Positions 25,229-37,620 of a stretch of 64,000 nucleotides of DNA are shown here, piece after piece. How positions within the stretch are numbered: position 1 is the stretch's first letter; the number at the start of each line of letters is the position of its first letter. The notes under the pieces are model-generated. The model was not told the origin of the DNA. It worked only from the letters and a program-made list of their open reading frames with translations, and did no database searches. The DNA comes from Megalonaias nervosa (Eukaryota > Mollusca > Bivalvia > Unionida > Unionidae): contig JAECUM010001725.1 in assembly GCA_016617855.1 (NCBI GenBank), forward strand, positions 1-64,000, in the 5' to 3' direction. A program made the translations under genes and the position numbers.

Positions 25229-26300
25229 GAGTGTGATCCTGCTATAGCAGACTGCGTCATAACATGAATTCAGATATAACATGAATGTGGCGTGGCTCCC
25301 AAAATTTCATATACATGTATTTTTGTCGTACATGGAAATAAATTTCTTTCTTGAAAGTACAAAAGATAGGGTATAAAAGGTGTATTATCATTTTGGGGAA
25401 GAGATCGCATATGAATTCTAATGCAAGATGATCATGACATGGCTCCTGAAATTTCATGTACATCAATTTTTTTATACACGAAAAAATAGTTCTTTTTTCT
25501 AAAAAATACAAAAATTAACGTATAAAAAGTTTATTCAGAGATCGTGCTGAGCTTTATTAATGTCGCAAATTGCAATTTTTTTTTCTTATTGACGACAAAA
25601 TATACCATCTGGCAATTTTTTGGCAGCTTTGTTGGCTGTTTATACTTGTATATACAATATTGGGTTTGGAGTGGAGAAATTCAGAGGCATCATGAAAGGG
25701 AGCCACAAACTTGATATAAAATGCACTGGAATTAAACTTTTTTACATAAACAAACTTTTTGTTAAACAAACTTTTTGTTCATATTGACAAACCATCTTAA
25801 CAGTCCATTGTTATATTACAATCTGCTTATGCTGACATCTGGCCTGAGTGCTGCATGCTGTGATACACTCCAATAGCCATACTACCGAGACTGGCTCCAA
25901 TCGACTGCACTTTGAAGGCAGGAACAGTAACTGCTACAATCAACCAAACAACTGCTAATTCCTTTTTTCCAAAAATTTATCCAGAAAAAATAGTTTTGCC
26001 AAAACTTCAAAGAAAACTGATTACCTTGAAGCACTGATTTTTCTGCATAAATACTAAGCAAAAAATGAAATTTTTTTTAGTTGTAATCAATGTTCTACAA
26101 TGTACCCTTCATCAAAGAAAGCCAACTACAATCTTCAATAAAAACAAAACACCTTTCATCAAAGGATGTCAGTACCAAACATAAATAAAAGCATTGGAAT
26201 CTGATGGATTGTTGAATTTTCCAAAGTGACTGGAACACATTCATTGTGCCATAAAAGTTTCCCTTTTGGAGGAAAAACGTTTATGCATAAAACGCAAATT
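25229..26300. mobile_element. TIR DNA transposon, copy 3, right end lost
   Basis: Starts with a mutated terminus (agagtgtgatcctgctatag). It then follows copy 1 closely: tgaattcagatataacatga, gtggcgtggctcccaaaatt, agagatcgcatatgaattc, ttatattacaatctgcttatg, and the cccttcatcaaagaaagcca segment near 26,105. Similarity fades after about 26,300 and no right terminal repeat is found, so the copy is truncated. It encodes no transposase. Confidence 0.7.
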
Positions 26301-26965
26301 AAATTTCCAATCTTTTAAAACCATAGATATCTGGCCATCAAGTTAATTGAAGATGGGGTATCTTGCAAAGATGCTTGTTAAACTTATTAATTTGTTCACA
26401 TGTTTTTATTTCCCTATGAATAGCTTCATCTCCTGGGTAGCCTTGGCAAGATGATAGCTATCTCCAGCTGACCAAAATCTAGGTCAATTTAAGTACATGT
26501 ACATGTAGCATGTAAAAAGATATAGCCATATGCTATTGGCGACAATATCATAGTAAATTGTTTAGTGACAATCAGAAATAGATCAAATGAGAACTACCAT
26601 TTTTTTATATATGTTATTTGTGTTTTCTAATGGGATGTGACTGATACATGAATTTTATAACATGTGATCTATAGTTGAATTTCATGGATCTTTTTATATA
26701 CCTGTATAGTACTTAACAGATTATGGATTGTACTGCACAAATGTAAGTTGTCAATATACAGGTGTATTTCAGACTAGTTTGTCTTAATTTATTCAAAAGC
26801 ACATATTTTTGCACCTGCAAAGTGAGATTCATCATATGCTCCTTCTCATCTATAGATAAGACAGGAGCAGTGACCATGCAAAATCCTGTCTGTATCCTCA
26901 TGCACCACTTTTATTACAAGAGACAAGTCTTGGCAAGTGCAAATGACACTTTCTCCCTGTGAAGG
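26301..26965. other. intron, no feature
   Basis: AT-rich. Open frames 26,713-26,901 (minus) and 26,762-26,962 (plus) overlap each other and have no domain. Confidence 0.45.
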
Positions 26966-27780
26966 TGATAAAGCAAGAAATCACCTCCCAAGATCATTCT
27001 TCATGGCTTAGGAGGTTAGATGCTTGGCAAACTCTGATGACTTAGAAGATTAGAGTCACCTCATGAACATTTCAGTTCATGAAATTAGAGCAGTCTCTGA
27101 GAGCCTCGTGGTCAGACATCATAGAAATTGTTGGTAGGCATGCAGAGACAAAACTTTAATCTGATAGGTCCTGTGTCTGTGGCCCAGAAGACAACCAGAT
27201 CCAATTAAACCAACATAGCCTTTGCTGGATTTGCCAATGAATTTTGAAGGTAAGAAGATTTCAGTAATCATCTTAACCCGATGGAGCAGTCATGGTTCAT
27301 TTGACCATACGCTGTGTTGCTTAAGGTAAGAGAGCTAATTATTGCTCACATAGGGAATCCAATCTTCCCTAGAAGTATACTCAAAGTACAGGTAGGATGC
27401 TCAGCATTCCCTCCTCCAATTACCCATTCTCCTAATGTTAATGTGATAAAGGAACCTATTTGAAGCAGAAAGCAAATTTTTAAGAAAATATTGTTTCTCT
27501 GTGAATACTTACTGGATCAGATTACTTCAGTACCCTCACAACCACCCCCTCATGCAAGCATCCTCGTTGGTTTATTGCTCATTTTAAAAACTATCAACAC
27601 CTGATGGTGCCAAAGGGAGGGCAATGGTAATGGATAAGAGTTATCACCAATTGTCTGTTTGAGATAGAAAAGATTAATTTTCATATTTTTAATAGGGCTT
27701 GATTCTGGAGGTGGTAGGCTTATATCCCTATTGTTAATGTGATTGGGTAAGTATTCTCAAAGAAACATAATTTACGTAAC
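26966..27780 (+). mobile_element. DIRS-like element, isolated terminal part
   Basis: Matches the right end of copy 1 (19,000-19,800): gatgctcagcattccctcct, cccattctcctaatgttaat, and the ttgctggatt block. Inverted repeats flank its end: ttgtttctctgtgaatactt (about 27,489) is complemented by aagtattctcaaagaaaca (about 27,749). This is consistent with DIRS-type terminal repeats. The element ends only some 20 bp before the next MTF1 exon. Confidence 0.65.
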
Positions 27781-27796
27781 AATTTGGTTCTTTCAG

Positions 27797-27902
27797 GCAT
27801 TATCAGATGAGCTTTCAGCAGAAGGAATACTGAACAACCTTTACACAGAATCTGATATACAAGAAACAGACGGTGCAAGCTTGTCACAAGATGGACTGTC
27901 AG
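27797..27902 (+). CDS. MTF1: MTF1 exon, acidic region
   Basis: Exon of 35 codons plus one base. The acceptor is ggttctttcag and the donor GTACAG at 27,903. It begins in phase 0, as the 14,913 junction requires. It ends with one base that joins GT at 36,926 to make glycine. The translation opens ALSDELSAEGILNNLYTESD and is rich in acidic and serine residues, in keeping with an acidic activation segment. Phase agreement on both sides supports it as a real exon. It has no diagnostic motif of its own. A transposon end lies immediately upstream, so the polypyrimidine tract may be partly repeat-derived. Confidence 0.68.
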
Positions 27903-29129
27903 GTACAGGGATGATGCTTCTATTTTTCCTCAGATGTCCTGAATGGAATGACTGCAAATGTTTGTGTTGGATATTCATAATTATTAGAAATTTCCACAGA
28001 TGATGTGTTTCAAGGAGAAATATACAGCTGGTGACTAAATAGCTAAACTGTCACTATATTCCTGTCTGGTATTAACTGCCTCTTTAGAGGCTGGGACATA
28101 TCATAATCCTCATCTTCATTCCATCCCAGTTTGTTAGTGCAAACTAGTCCTGTAGTTTTTGATGGATTACCATGAAACTTGGTAAATAATTTGGTCATCA
28201 CCTAAAGATGCACACATCAGCAAATCACTCCATCCCTGCTAGGTTATGGTATATCTATGTGTCCGTCATTTGTTATCTGTTGCCTGTCCTTCAACAACTG
28301 CTTGTTACCACACTGGAGCCTGTAGTTCTAATCTGATTTAATCAAATTTGGAATATGGGTTTATACATCAAACTCTCAGGTGAGGTGACCTTTCATGTAA
28401 TTGTCAGATTTTTTTATGACTAGAGACTGAATTCATGATCCCAATTTGGTCAGACATGTTAAATATCCTTAAAGCATTAAGATCTTTGATGATTAGAATC
28501 ATGAGCAAGATCCATGTACATTAATCTGATTTTGCATCTGATTCATTGAGCTTGTCAACACGTTAGTGACTTTGTTTCTGACCATACTTTTATCAAACTT
28601 GATAAACAGGTTTGCATCACGAAAATATATTTATTTTATCTTTAGCAAGATTTACACATATTAAACTTGAGAGACTGTATTTCTGACTTGATTTTAATCA
28701 TACTTATTAAATAGTCTAATATTGTCAGGATGTTGGAAGATTTTTATTATGAATGAGTCCTGTGTATTTTTGATAGCATTTTGTTCAGACAGGATAATTA
28801 GGCATAAAGATGATAAGAGTTAGTGAAATTTATGTATATTAATGATGTGACCTTGCATTAGATTGGTTAAGGTTGTCAGTAATGTAGCAGCTACATTTCT
28901 GATAAGATTTTGATCAAACTTGTTAAAAAGTCTTATATTATCAAGACGTTGAATAAGTTTGATTATAGGAAATACTTACACATATTTAATAAGGTAATCT
29001 TGTATCTGATTGGCTGAGCTTGCTACCACCCTGAAGACAAAATTCCAATTCCAAAGAAAAATTACTCCACCTTAAGCTTATATTATGATTGTCATAAACA
29101 GGCTCTATATAATAAGTGAGATCAGAACA
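27903..29129. other. intron with degenerate repeat blocks
   Basis: From about 28,130 to 29,080 there are diverged blocks around tttctgacttgattttaatc, aaacttgataaacaggtttg and attgagcttgtcaacac-like pieces, spaced roughly 130-170 bp. They look like an old tandem or dispersed repeat. No gene. Confidence 0.45.
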
Positions 29130-30665
29130 TGATTAACAGAATCTATGTTGGGCATTTGACCAAGACAAGGAAATTACAGTCAAGGGGATTTATTATTTTA
29201 GAGCCTTATGGGGAGACAAATAATGTAACCCTGCAAATGGGATTTCCTTGTCTTGGTACAAACACAGACATAAATTATTTTTCTTACTCGATTTTTTTTC
29301 CCAATTAAATTAAAATAACCCGGCATTTTTACAGTCTATTTAGCAGGTTCAACACATACAGTATTAATCAGGTACTCTTAAGGCCTCTCATTTTATATAT
29401 AGGTCATCAGGTCAGGTCCTGTATCCTTCTATGAAAATCTGAAGAATATAGGTCATCAGGTCAGGTCCTGTATCCTTCTATGACAATCTGAAGAATATAG
29501 GTCATCAGGTCAGGTCCTGTATCCTTCTGTGACAATCTGAAGAATATAGGTCATCAGGTCAGGTCCTGTATCCTTCTATGAAAATCTGAAGAATATAGGT
29601 CATCAGGTCAGGTCCTGTATCCTTCTATGAAAATCTGAAGAATATAGGTCATCAGGTCAGGTCCTGTATCCTTCTATGACAATCTGAAGAATATAGGTCA
29701 TCAGGTCAGGTCCTATATCCTTCTATGAAAATCTGAAGAATATAGGTCATCAGGTCAGGTCCTGTATCCTTCTATGAAAATCTGAAGAATATAGGTCATC
29801 AGGTCAGGTCCTGTATCCTTCTATGAAAATCTGAATAATTGTCTAAGTAGAATCTCACTATATAAGCTGCTGTTAGAAAAGAAGAAAAAAAAAATCAAGA
29901 AAAAAGTTATAATTGTTATGTGTTGGAAGTATTGCACCATGGGCATCTGGAGCAATGTGCTATTGTTTGTAAATACCGCACATTAATACAAATATATTAA
30001 TGGGGGCAGTGGGGTGACCTGTTGACCATAAGTACACAAATTTTAAGCATGAGAAAATAGAATATGAAAACATTTGATACTACTACTGTATAATCGCATT
30101 TAATTGATGTATCCCATATGAAAATAGCAATAAGCAATTAATATATTTTATATAGATAACTTTAAACATTGATAGGTTCTAACATTAAAAATAGTTTCTG
30201 TGGTAGACAATGGTACAATATAGTACAATACTAGGTACACAGTTCAAATGATGTGTGCTGTGACTGAGAAGATTTTTAATTTTATGGAAATTTATACTTT
30301 CTGTCCTGGAAATATGGCAAGTGTTACTATTATTAGTGCAGTGATGGGCTACATAGAAATTTTCTTGTGGAAAAGCATGTGGACTGATGAATGAACCGCT
30401 CTAATTGGTAAGTGCATGTGTTTTCATTTGCATATGCATTACAATGTTTGATTCAACTGGGGTGGATTGAGGGTGCTTGACAAAGTTTGAAGAATGCAGG
30501 TCTGACATAACACATTTCTGGTTGTTTCTGGCTTCATGTTAGCTCTTGAGAGCATTTGGATTTTTGTAGCCATTCATGTGTATTGTCTGTGTGTCTGAAG
30601 CTCTACCAAATAGCTCAGCTTCATGTGCATGTGTTTGTGTCTTTCAAAATGTTTTGTATGGTATT
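29130..30665 (-). repeat. dispersed repeat family R, copy 2 (inverted)
   Basis: Reverse-complement relative of 9170-10,245. Matching pieces are ccaagacaaggaaat (29,161), gggagacaaataatgtaacc (29,212), gtagacaatggtacaatat (30,203), gatgaatgaaccgctctaat (30,386) and gacaaagtttgaagaatgca (30,479). A 49-bp minisatellite has expanded inside it. Near its left end a short inverted repeat surrounds the ccaagacaaggaaat / atttccttgtcttgg pair (29,161 and 29,250). Confidence 0.55.
29392..29836. repeat. 49-bp minisatellite
   Basis: Nine nearly identical 49-bp units with the core aggtcatcaggtcaggtcct, then gtatccttctatgaaaatct and gaagaatat. Only a few point differences (a/c after tatga, one tatatcc) separate the units, so the expansion looks recent. 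Each unit contains the doublet aggtcatcaggtcaggtc. Confidence 0.95.
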
Positions 30666-30779
30666 TTATCAAAGAGACCATAAGTTATCTTATGAGTGAA
30701 GTTCTTTTTGTTATATATTTGCTTTTGTTGTTTGATTTTATAACAACTCTGTAAGACATAGCAGAAGACAAAAAGGGTA

Positions 30780-33700
30780 TGGGGGAATGTTCACCCAATT
30801 TTTAGGCATCCCAGTGGGCATAAGTCCCCTCACATCTCTGAGCATGGCCTTAGAAGTCCAATCACATGGGGCCATTACAGGATCCACTGGATCCCAAACT
30901 GGACATGTCTTTGCCATCTAGCCATCCAACCATACCAGCTGTCTCAAACAGAGGAATGGATTGATAGACTGGCCCTGTCTTGTATAATTTAAAGGAATTT
31001 TAGTGATCAATCTATCCATCCTGCTGCACCTTTGGCGACATAATCTTTCTATGATAGAGATTTTGCTGGAAAATCCATCTGCCCAGACCATCCCTTGATG
31101 ATACCAGGGCTGCTTAATACTGTCCAAGATTTTTTGTGCCTCATGCCAAATTTTCACCTGGCAGTCCAACCATCTGACTATGTGATACACATGCAACTGA
31201 CTGACCAACCCAGCCATCCCGATGTTAAGTGCATTTCCTTGAGGCAGAATCATTGAACTAGCTAAAGATGATGGGATATCATCATCTCTGCCTTCTGGAA
31301 TGGTGTATCAAGAAATGCAGGCTGACCCAGACCAAGACACACAATCAAGTGATTATGGTGGACTGACTCCAAACTAGCCATACTCCGATTCTGCTATGAA
31401 AAGGGTGGAATTTAGTTTCCAGGCAGCCGTCACAGAGATTTATAAGTTATTACTGGTTTCAGAATGTCCCCACCCCCTAAAGCCACAACAATTTATAGGG
31501 TTAAAGCATCTGTAGACTTTGAAGATGATGAAGAAATGCTGTTTTTCTGGATACTTCCCCAGTTTAACAAAATAAAAGAGATTAATGGCCTTCCGTTGGG
31601 TCAGATTAGTGATCGGTTAATGCTAAAACCTTCTTGACAGAAAGCCGGGTGCCAGCAATGTTTTTATACCATTAGTACAAAACACATTTAGATGCCTTTT
31701 GTACTAACATCCCAGCAGTAAACAAATATGGCAGCAGCATACATGTCCCCACCAACGTTCTATAAAGAGGAGATAAATGTGCTTACGGCTACTTCCAAGT
31801 TAGGAATGTACTTGCACTTAGCATTTTCCGACTGGCAGAAAAATCAGTCAACAACAACGCCAGGGAGGTGATGGCCAGAATTGCTCAAGCAATCAGTAGA
31901 GCAACACATCACTCTATGGCAAATGAGTTGACAGCTTTTAGATTTGGTCAGATGTGATGCATGCCTACACTACACATCCCTTAAGCCACACGACAGTCTG
32001 GCTTTAAGGGCGACCCTGTTTGGGCCACCTTTACTCTTTGGAGGAAAGATTAAAAAGTTCAGAGGCAGGCAGCTCAGGAACTGACCCTCCAAATTGCCAC
32101 TCAACCCACTCCAGCATTTTGGAACATTTCATCAGAACCACAAAAGAGGGATGATAGATAGAATAGGGACAAGGTATCTTTTACAGTCATGGACTCTGCA
32201 TAGATTCCAGCCCTACACCAGAAGAAAACAAACAGTCTAATCAGACTAGGAGACATAATTACTATGGAGGCAAGAAACTGCCTTCTTGCCTTCCAGTGAC
32301 AGACATTGATATATTAACTCCACCACCCATTGGCCAGCCTATTGGTGGGCAGCCATCTGCAACAGTTTCACTCACTAGATCACCCATTACCCTTTGGACA
32401 AGTCGTTCCAAAAAGGCTTAAGATTTTGTTGATCCAACCCACTCCCCTTTCTTCTTCACGGTCAGACCAGGCAATAAATTCCTTTTTGCAACAGGAGATA
32501 CAATAAGTTAGTGTGTAAAAGGCACAATCTCCAGAGTTTTATTCAAGGCTTTTTCTCATTCAGAAGGCGAATGGGAAGTTGGGACCAATCATTGACCCGA
32601 TTCGACTAAATCAATATTCTGCCATCAAAATTCAAGATGGAGACTGTGAGATCAATCCATCTCTCCTACAGGAAGGACAAGTATGCCATTAGTCTCGATC
32701 TGACTAACACATCTTTTCATGTCCCTATTCATCCAGCATCATGAAATTTCCTTCGGTTCGCTTACCATGACATAGTTTATCAGTTCAAAGTCCTACTCTT
32801 TGGTGTCAGTATCAGCCCTTGGGCATTTACCAAGATTATGCATTACATTGTCACCCTGTTCTAGTTGACTTCATCGACAACGATGGCAGCCTATTTGGAT
32901 GACATCCTCCAAAAACATATAGTAAGCTTTGATTCTTCTCTAGGGCGGGAACAATCTCCTTCACATTTACATCACCAAGGCTCAGTTGTAAACTGGGACA
33001 AATTGGTCCTTCATCTATTCCAGAGTTTTGTCCACCTGGATATGGAATTTATCCAACCTCAATCAGGTATGGCTTCCATGTGATTGTGTAACCTGAATCA
33101 TAGAACTGGTCAAGTCCATTTCCAACAAGACTTGGATTTGAGTGCAAAATTCTTGCAGCTCCTTCTATTATTCATTGCGGCAGCAGACTTGATTCTGTTT
33201 GGCTGTCTTTTATGTGCACCTCACTGATGACATTGCGAGCTCAGTGGCACCCATTCTCTGATCCTTCAATCAACAAGTCATGATCACACCAACAATACAA
33301 TCTTTCCTCAATCAATGGCACAGCTGGATTGGCTGATATCAGGAGTTGCTCTGGAGAAGTTACAAGCGGAAATGACTATGTACTGATGCCAGTGCAGACA
33401 TTTAAAATGCCCACCTGATGCCGGGCTTCGCTACAGTCAGCAGCACGTAGGATCCAGGGGGTTGACCTCTCCACATCAGCCTTGTAGAAATGAAATCTAA
33501 TACCAGTGCCTTCCAATTCATGAAGGATCATCTCAAGAAAAATTTTCCTCATCATGCTGGACAACTTGGTAGTGATGACCTACCTCATCAAAATAGGGGG
33601 CACAAAATCCCCCGATGTATGTTCTGATTTGGCAGTTTCTTCTTTAATGCAAAGAGCTCATCATCAGTGTACAAAACCTTGTTATATTTCTGGCAGATTC

Positions 33701-33965
33701 AATGTCCTGGCAGACAAACTATCTAGGAAGGGTCAGTTCATTCAGAGAGAATGATTGCTCCACCCATCAGTCTTTCTTCACATTTAATGTAGGTTTGGGG
33801 GTGCCCCATGATAGACAGGTTTGCGACAAGGTGGAACCACAATTTGCTCACATTTGTCTCCCCAGTTCCAGATCCAGAAGCATGGGTGGTGGATGCATTT
33901 TCAGTAAGCAAGGGAGGTTATAGGCCTTCACCTACCCTCCCACAGTCTTGGTACTGAAAATAATC
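30780..33965 (+). mobile_element. degenerate DIRS-like retrotransposon, copy 2
   Basis: Plus-strand element with broken frames, better preserved than copy 1. Gag-like sequence lies at about 31,860-32,200 (MARIAQAISRATHHSMANEL). Reverse transcriptase lies at about 32,690-32,960, with a YQFKVLLFGVSISPWAFTK block and the catalytic AAYLDDILQKH box. RNase H lies at about 33,375-33,760, with IKIGGTKSPDVCSDL and ending SGRFNVLADKLSRKGQF. These blocks in this order fit DIRS-group tyrosine-recombinase retrotransposons. No recombinase or intact terminal repeat is recognised, and a SINE follows at 33,974. It resides in the 9 kb intron before the last MTF1 exon. Confidence 0.75.
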
Positions 33966-33973
33966 CAGAAATT

Positions 33974-34236
33974 AGGGGCCCCGAGTGGCCGAGTGGTCTA
34001 AAGCGCTCTCCGTTACGGATCACTACCATCTCACCTCTGTCTGCGTGGGTTCGAGTCTAGGATTCGGCGAATGTGGATATGTGAGAAAGCTTGCCAGTAG
34101 CTTCTCGCGGGTCGGTGGTTCTTTCCGGGGATTTCCCGGTTTCTTCCTCCACCATTAATACTGGCCGCCATGTATAGCCTATCGTGTGCTGAAAAATGGC
34201 GTTAAGCCCCACAACAACAACAACAACAACAACAAA
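33974..34236 (+). mobile_element. tRNA-derived SINE, family 2, best copy
   Basis: Leu/Ser-like tRNA head with A box (gtggccgagtggtctaaag) and B box (gggttcgagtct). A conserved body follows (agaaagcttgccagtagctt, tcggtggttctttccgggg, ttcttcctccacc, ggccgccatgtatagcctat, tgaaaaatggcgttaagcc), with an (aac)n tail. It is the least mutated of the family copies at 7530, 12,046 and 20,229. Confidence 0.82.
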
Positions 34237-36925
34237 TCCAGAAATTATGAGGTCAGTAGAGTCTCATAAAGCTGAATTTTTTTTCACAGTATTATTTATT
34301 ATACACTGTAAACATAATATGATCACCTTGACCTTGTTGATGTAAACCAACATTACATCAGCATAGCTAACAAATATTTTATACTTAATTCTGTGCAAAT
34401 ATCAGAAAATCTAGTGCCAGTGGGCAGAGTTGAATTGTTATATTTTGGGGGGTTTGTGCAGGTGTAAACAAACAAATTCTAAAGCACCTGTCTAATCAGA
34501 TTGCTGGAAATTGTAATGAAGAAAATTTAATTATATGTATTTGACCCTAAATGAAAATAGTACTGATATAACCCTTCACTATGGCCCCCACAGTGGCCAT
34601 CTTGAAAATATTGTTATAGCTACTCTTGCTGTACAGATGGTTGTATCAATATGAGGTTTTTATTAAAACACTTGCTGCAATTTATAGTTGATCTTAAAAG
34701 TATCTAATCTTCAAAATGGTTGTCTTGTGACCATCTTAAATTTTTTTATATATGTTTCTGCTAAAGAGATGGTCATATTTCACTAAAACTCTATAATGGT
34801 ATGTAGCTGGTCCTGAATAACAGTGGCAATGATCTGACCTCCATTATGGCATCTATAGTGGCCATGTAAAAAGTCTTGCAATCACTGATCTTGTGCATGC
34901 AAAAGGTGGCATTGACATGGGGTTTTCACTATTGTAAATACATTCTTGCAGTATGTTATTTGTCCCATATGAAAATAGTGTGGAACTGACCACCAGTATG
35001 TCCATGCTTTTCTTTTAACAAACTTGAAAACTAGACCTACTTAATGTTGGAGTAAAGTCCAAAGTCACTGCTTGCATTTTTGTACTTCATTGAACCAATG
35101 AACATAGTGACATACTTATACAAATGGCTTTTGACCAAACTTTGAATTTAGTTGTGTTTTGTAATAAATAGGTTGATAACATTCAAGGTCAGAGTCTTGA
35201 TCAGGTTTTTATCTGTAATGGCTTGTGCCCTTGATAACACAGGTTTTTGGATAAATCTGAAGAACGGTTTGAATGATGCTAGTTCAGTAATTTGGGTCAT
35301 ATTGGTATCTTTTAAAAGTAACAGAATAATCTTATTTTTATGATAATGAGGTTAAAGAACAAAGAACTTTTACAGTATTTTTGTAATGCAGTTATTATCT
35401 GAACACGTCAAGAAATAAGAAAATATTTTTTTTATTATATTTGATATGTTGGAATTTCTTAGTAGTTTTTGAAATTGGGTTCATTACTCACCAGTTAAAA
35501 GTAATTTGAAATGTGTCATTTGTTATGTATACCTATAATTTTTATAATTTATATTGATGACTGTAAAATGTAGTGATTATCTATAGCTGGATTTGGTGTG
35601 CATGTATAGGGTCTATTTTAAGATGTTAAGAATGTAAACTTCCATAGGATCTATAAATAGATGATTACGTACGTATTTACATTTACTAATAATAATATTA
35701 GTGGTCAACACGATGACAAGTTTCTGACTTTTTGCCATTGGACAGGTCGGTTAGGTGGTATCTGAGAAGAAATAAGTTAATTCATATTGGATGAGTTAGG
35801 TCACATGAATAGGTATTTTGAAATATTAGATTTAGTAGTAAGATGGGTCTCATGGGGTATATTGTGACATATAGTCATAATATACACTTGAAGATGTATA
35901 TAAGGAGAGAACTGAGCAATCAGATTCATTCCTATTTTGGATTCATTCAGATTTCTTGTGTTCTTGTTGTAACGTCAAATCTGCAGACATATTGTATGTT
36001 GTATTTAGACATTATGTATTTAGATATTTTGAGAGGAAAAACAGTTGTTTGGATTATTCCGTGGAATTAAAAAAAGTGCTCATTGGACTACGATATTATT
36101 TTGGAACTATCATGAATTATTCAAAAAAGTTCTGGACAATGCCATTTTGAAACATCAGGATCAGAAATTTATATGGAATTTTACATTCTTTTGGAATTAA
36201 ATAGAACTTTTTCAGTAATGATTCAGTTCATAATACAATTAAGTTCCTATTTAATTTCATTTGAAAAGATTGATAATTGTTTTTAAGTTTTATAAAACTC
36301 ATTTATGTTTGCTTCTTTCTGTTACTTAGTTTATGACCATGGAGTTGTAACACAATACAACATGGACAGTGATGCATCTAGAGCTCTTTTGCATATTTGC
36401 CTCATGTTTGTGTCAGCTTGGTGCAAAATCTTTAGTGCATGAGCTAATTATGGCATTCAATATCCATTTTTAATGCAAAAATTAATTTCTTCTAATACTC
36501 TTTGTTTTGTAGAATTAGTTGATAATACCCTCAAAAAAAGACTTAACCGTTAGGAATAAGCATAATTTCATTTAAATTGGGAAACTCCAGCTAGATAGGT
36601 AGATCGATATTTGCTTTAAATCCATGAAGTCCTTCAAAAGTTATTGAGCAAAAATGAAATTTACAATTGATCACGACATGATATGACAGAACAGATGAAC
36701 ATGGGTAACAACTGCATGCTCCTTCTGTATCCATCACGGGAACTTAATAAAGGATGGAAGAAATGAACTTCTTGCGGATTCCTATACATTTTTGAGGGCC
36801 TTAGAAAATGTACCTTTGAGGGACTCTTGTTTAAGTGCACAGTGTGGATGTTAATTCAATAAGAGTAATAATGATAATGATATTTTTATCTCAGTCATGG
36901 TTACTATTGCCTTTTCTTTCTTCAG
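34237..36925. other. intron; degenerate repeat at 34,540-35,010
   Basis: Blocks around gtggccatcttgaaaatatt, cagatggttgtatcaatatg and ggtttttattaaaac repeat with a period near 150 bp (about 34,590, 34,735 and 34,860). They match fragments at 15,410 and 19,735. The rest, to the acceptor (cttttctttcttcag, 36,911-36,925), is AT-rich with no recognised gene. Confidence 0.5.
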
Positions 36926-37620
36926 GTGTTACTGTTGTTCCAGAGGATATCAATGCAGTTAAATCAGTTATCTCCATTATGCCAGCCCCTAACAGTATAG
37001 CAGATGTAAATACAATCAGTGACAATGTTATGACTGCTCAGCCATTGGTTCCACTGCAGATGGCCAACATTACAGAGGGGCAGGTGTATATTAAGGAAGA
37101 AAAGGGGGAAACAGTCACTGTGCAACACTATCTTCTTACAAACATTATAAGAAATACTCCATCTGGAAAACAAACTTCACAACTTATTACACAACCTATA
37201 CTATTACCTCAGGAAGATGTAGAAGCAGTGGAAGGGTTGTCTGCTCTGAGTAATAGTGGCACAGTTCCCATTATAAGTAACATGCACGGGCAACCAGTCC
37301 AGCTTGTGCCTACCCCATTGGTACGTGTAAATAGGGAAGTTCAAGCCATGGGTCTTAACAACATTTCATTAGGTGATATAATCCAGGATTACACAGAAAC
37401 AGGTGATACAGATTCAGTCTCTCCAAATCCAGAAACAATACCCATACTTTTATATCCTAATCTGTCACATGTACCTACTGAGGGCACTGTCACTATCACA
37501 CCAGCTGAGGAATCCCTTCTACAATCCATTGAACAAGCTGAAGTGGACACATCAACAGTCTTCAGACAAGCAGAATCAAAGTCGCAATCAAAGGAAACAT
37601 CTTTTATTGATTTTACATAA
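36926..37620 (+). CDS. MTF1: MTF1 terminal exon, activation region and stop
   Basis: The last coding exon. Its first two bases complete a glycine codon with 27,902. It then runs open for 230 codons to TAA at 37,618-37,620. The translation starts VTVVPEDINAVKSVISIMP. It is rich in Gln, Thr, Ser, Pro and acidic residues, with blocks such as LITQPILLPQEDVEAVEGL and VQLVPTPLV, as in a transcription factor activation region. A PAEESLLQSIEQAE segment lies near the C-terminus. It contains no cysteine. Splice signals and phase tie it to the zinc-finger exons. It is the longest host open frame in the window. An upstream ATG at 36,835 lies in intron sequence before the acceptor and is not favoured as a start. 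Confidence 0.8.

Noticed and set aside
33976..34060. Leu/Ser-type tRNA gene
   Set aside because: A and B boxes are present, but the sequence continues into a conserved non-tRNA body with an (AAC)n tail and has relatives elsewhere in the window; it is a SINE head. The same holds for 41,475, 43,708 and 47,301.
36835..36925. Use of the ATG at 36,835 as the start of a separate 261-residue gene
   Set aside because: A strong polypyrimidine-AG acceptor lies at 36,911-36,925, and phase matches the upstream MTF1 exon; the residues before it are hydrophobic intron read-through.
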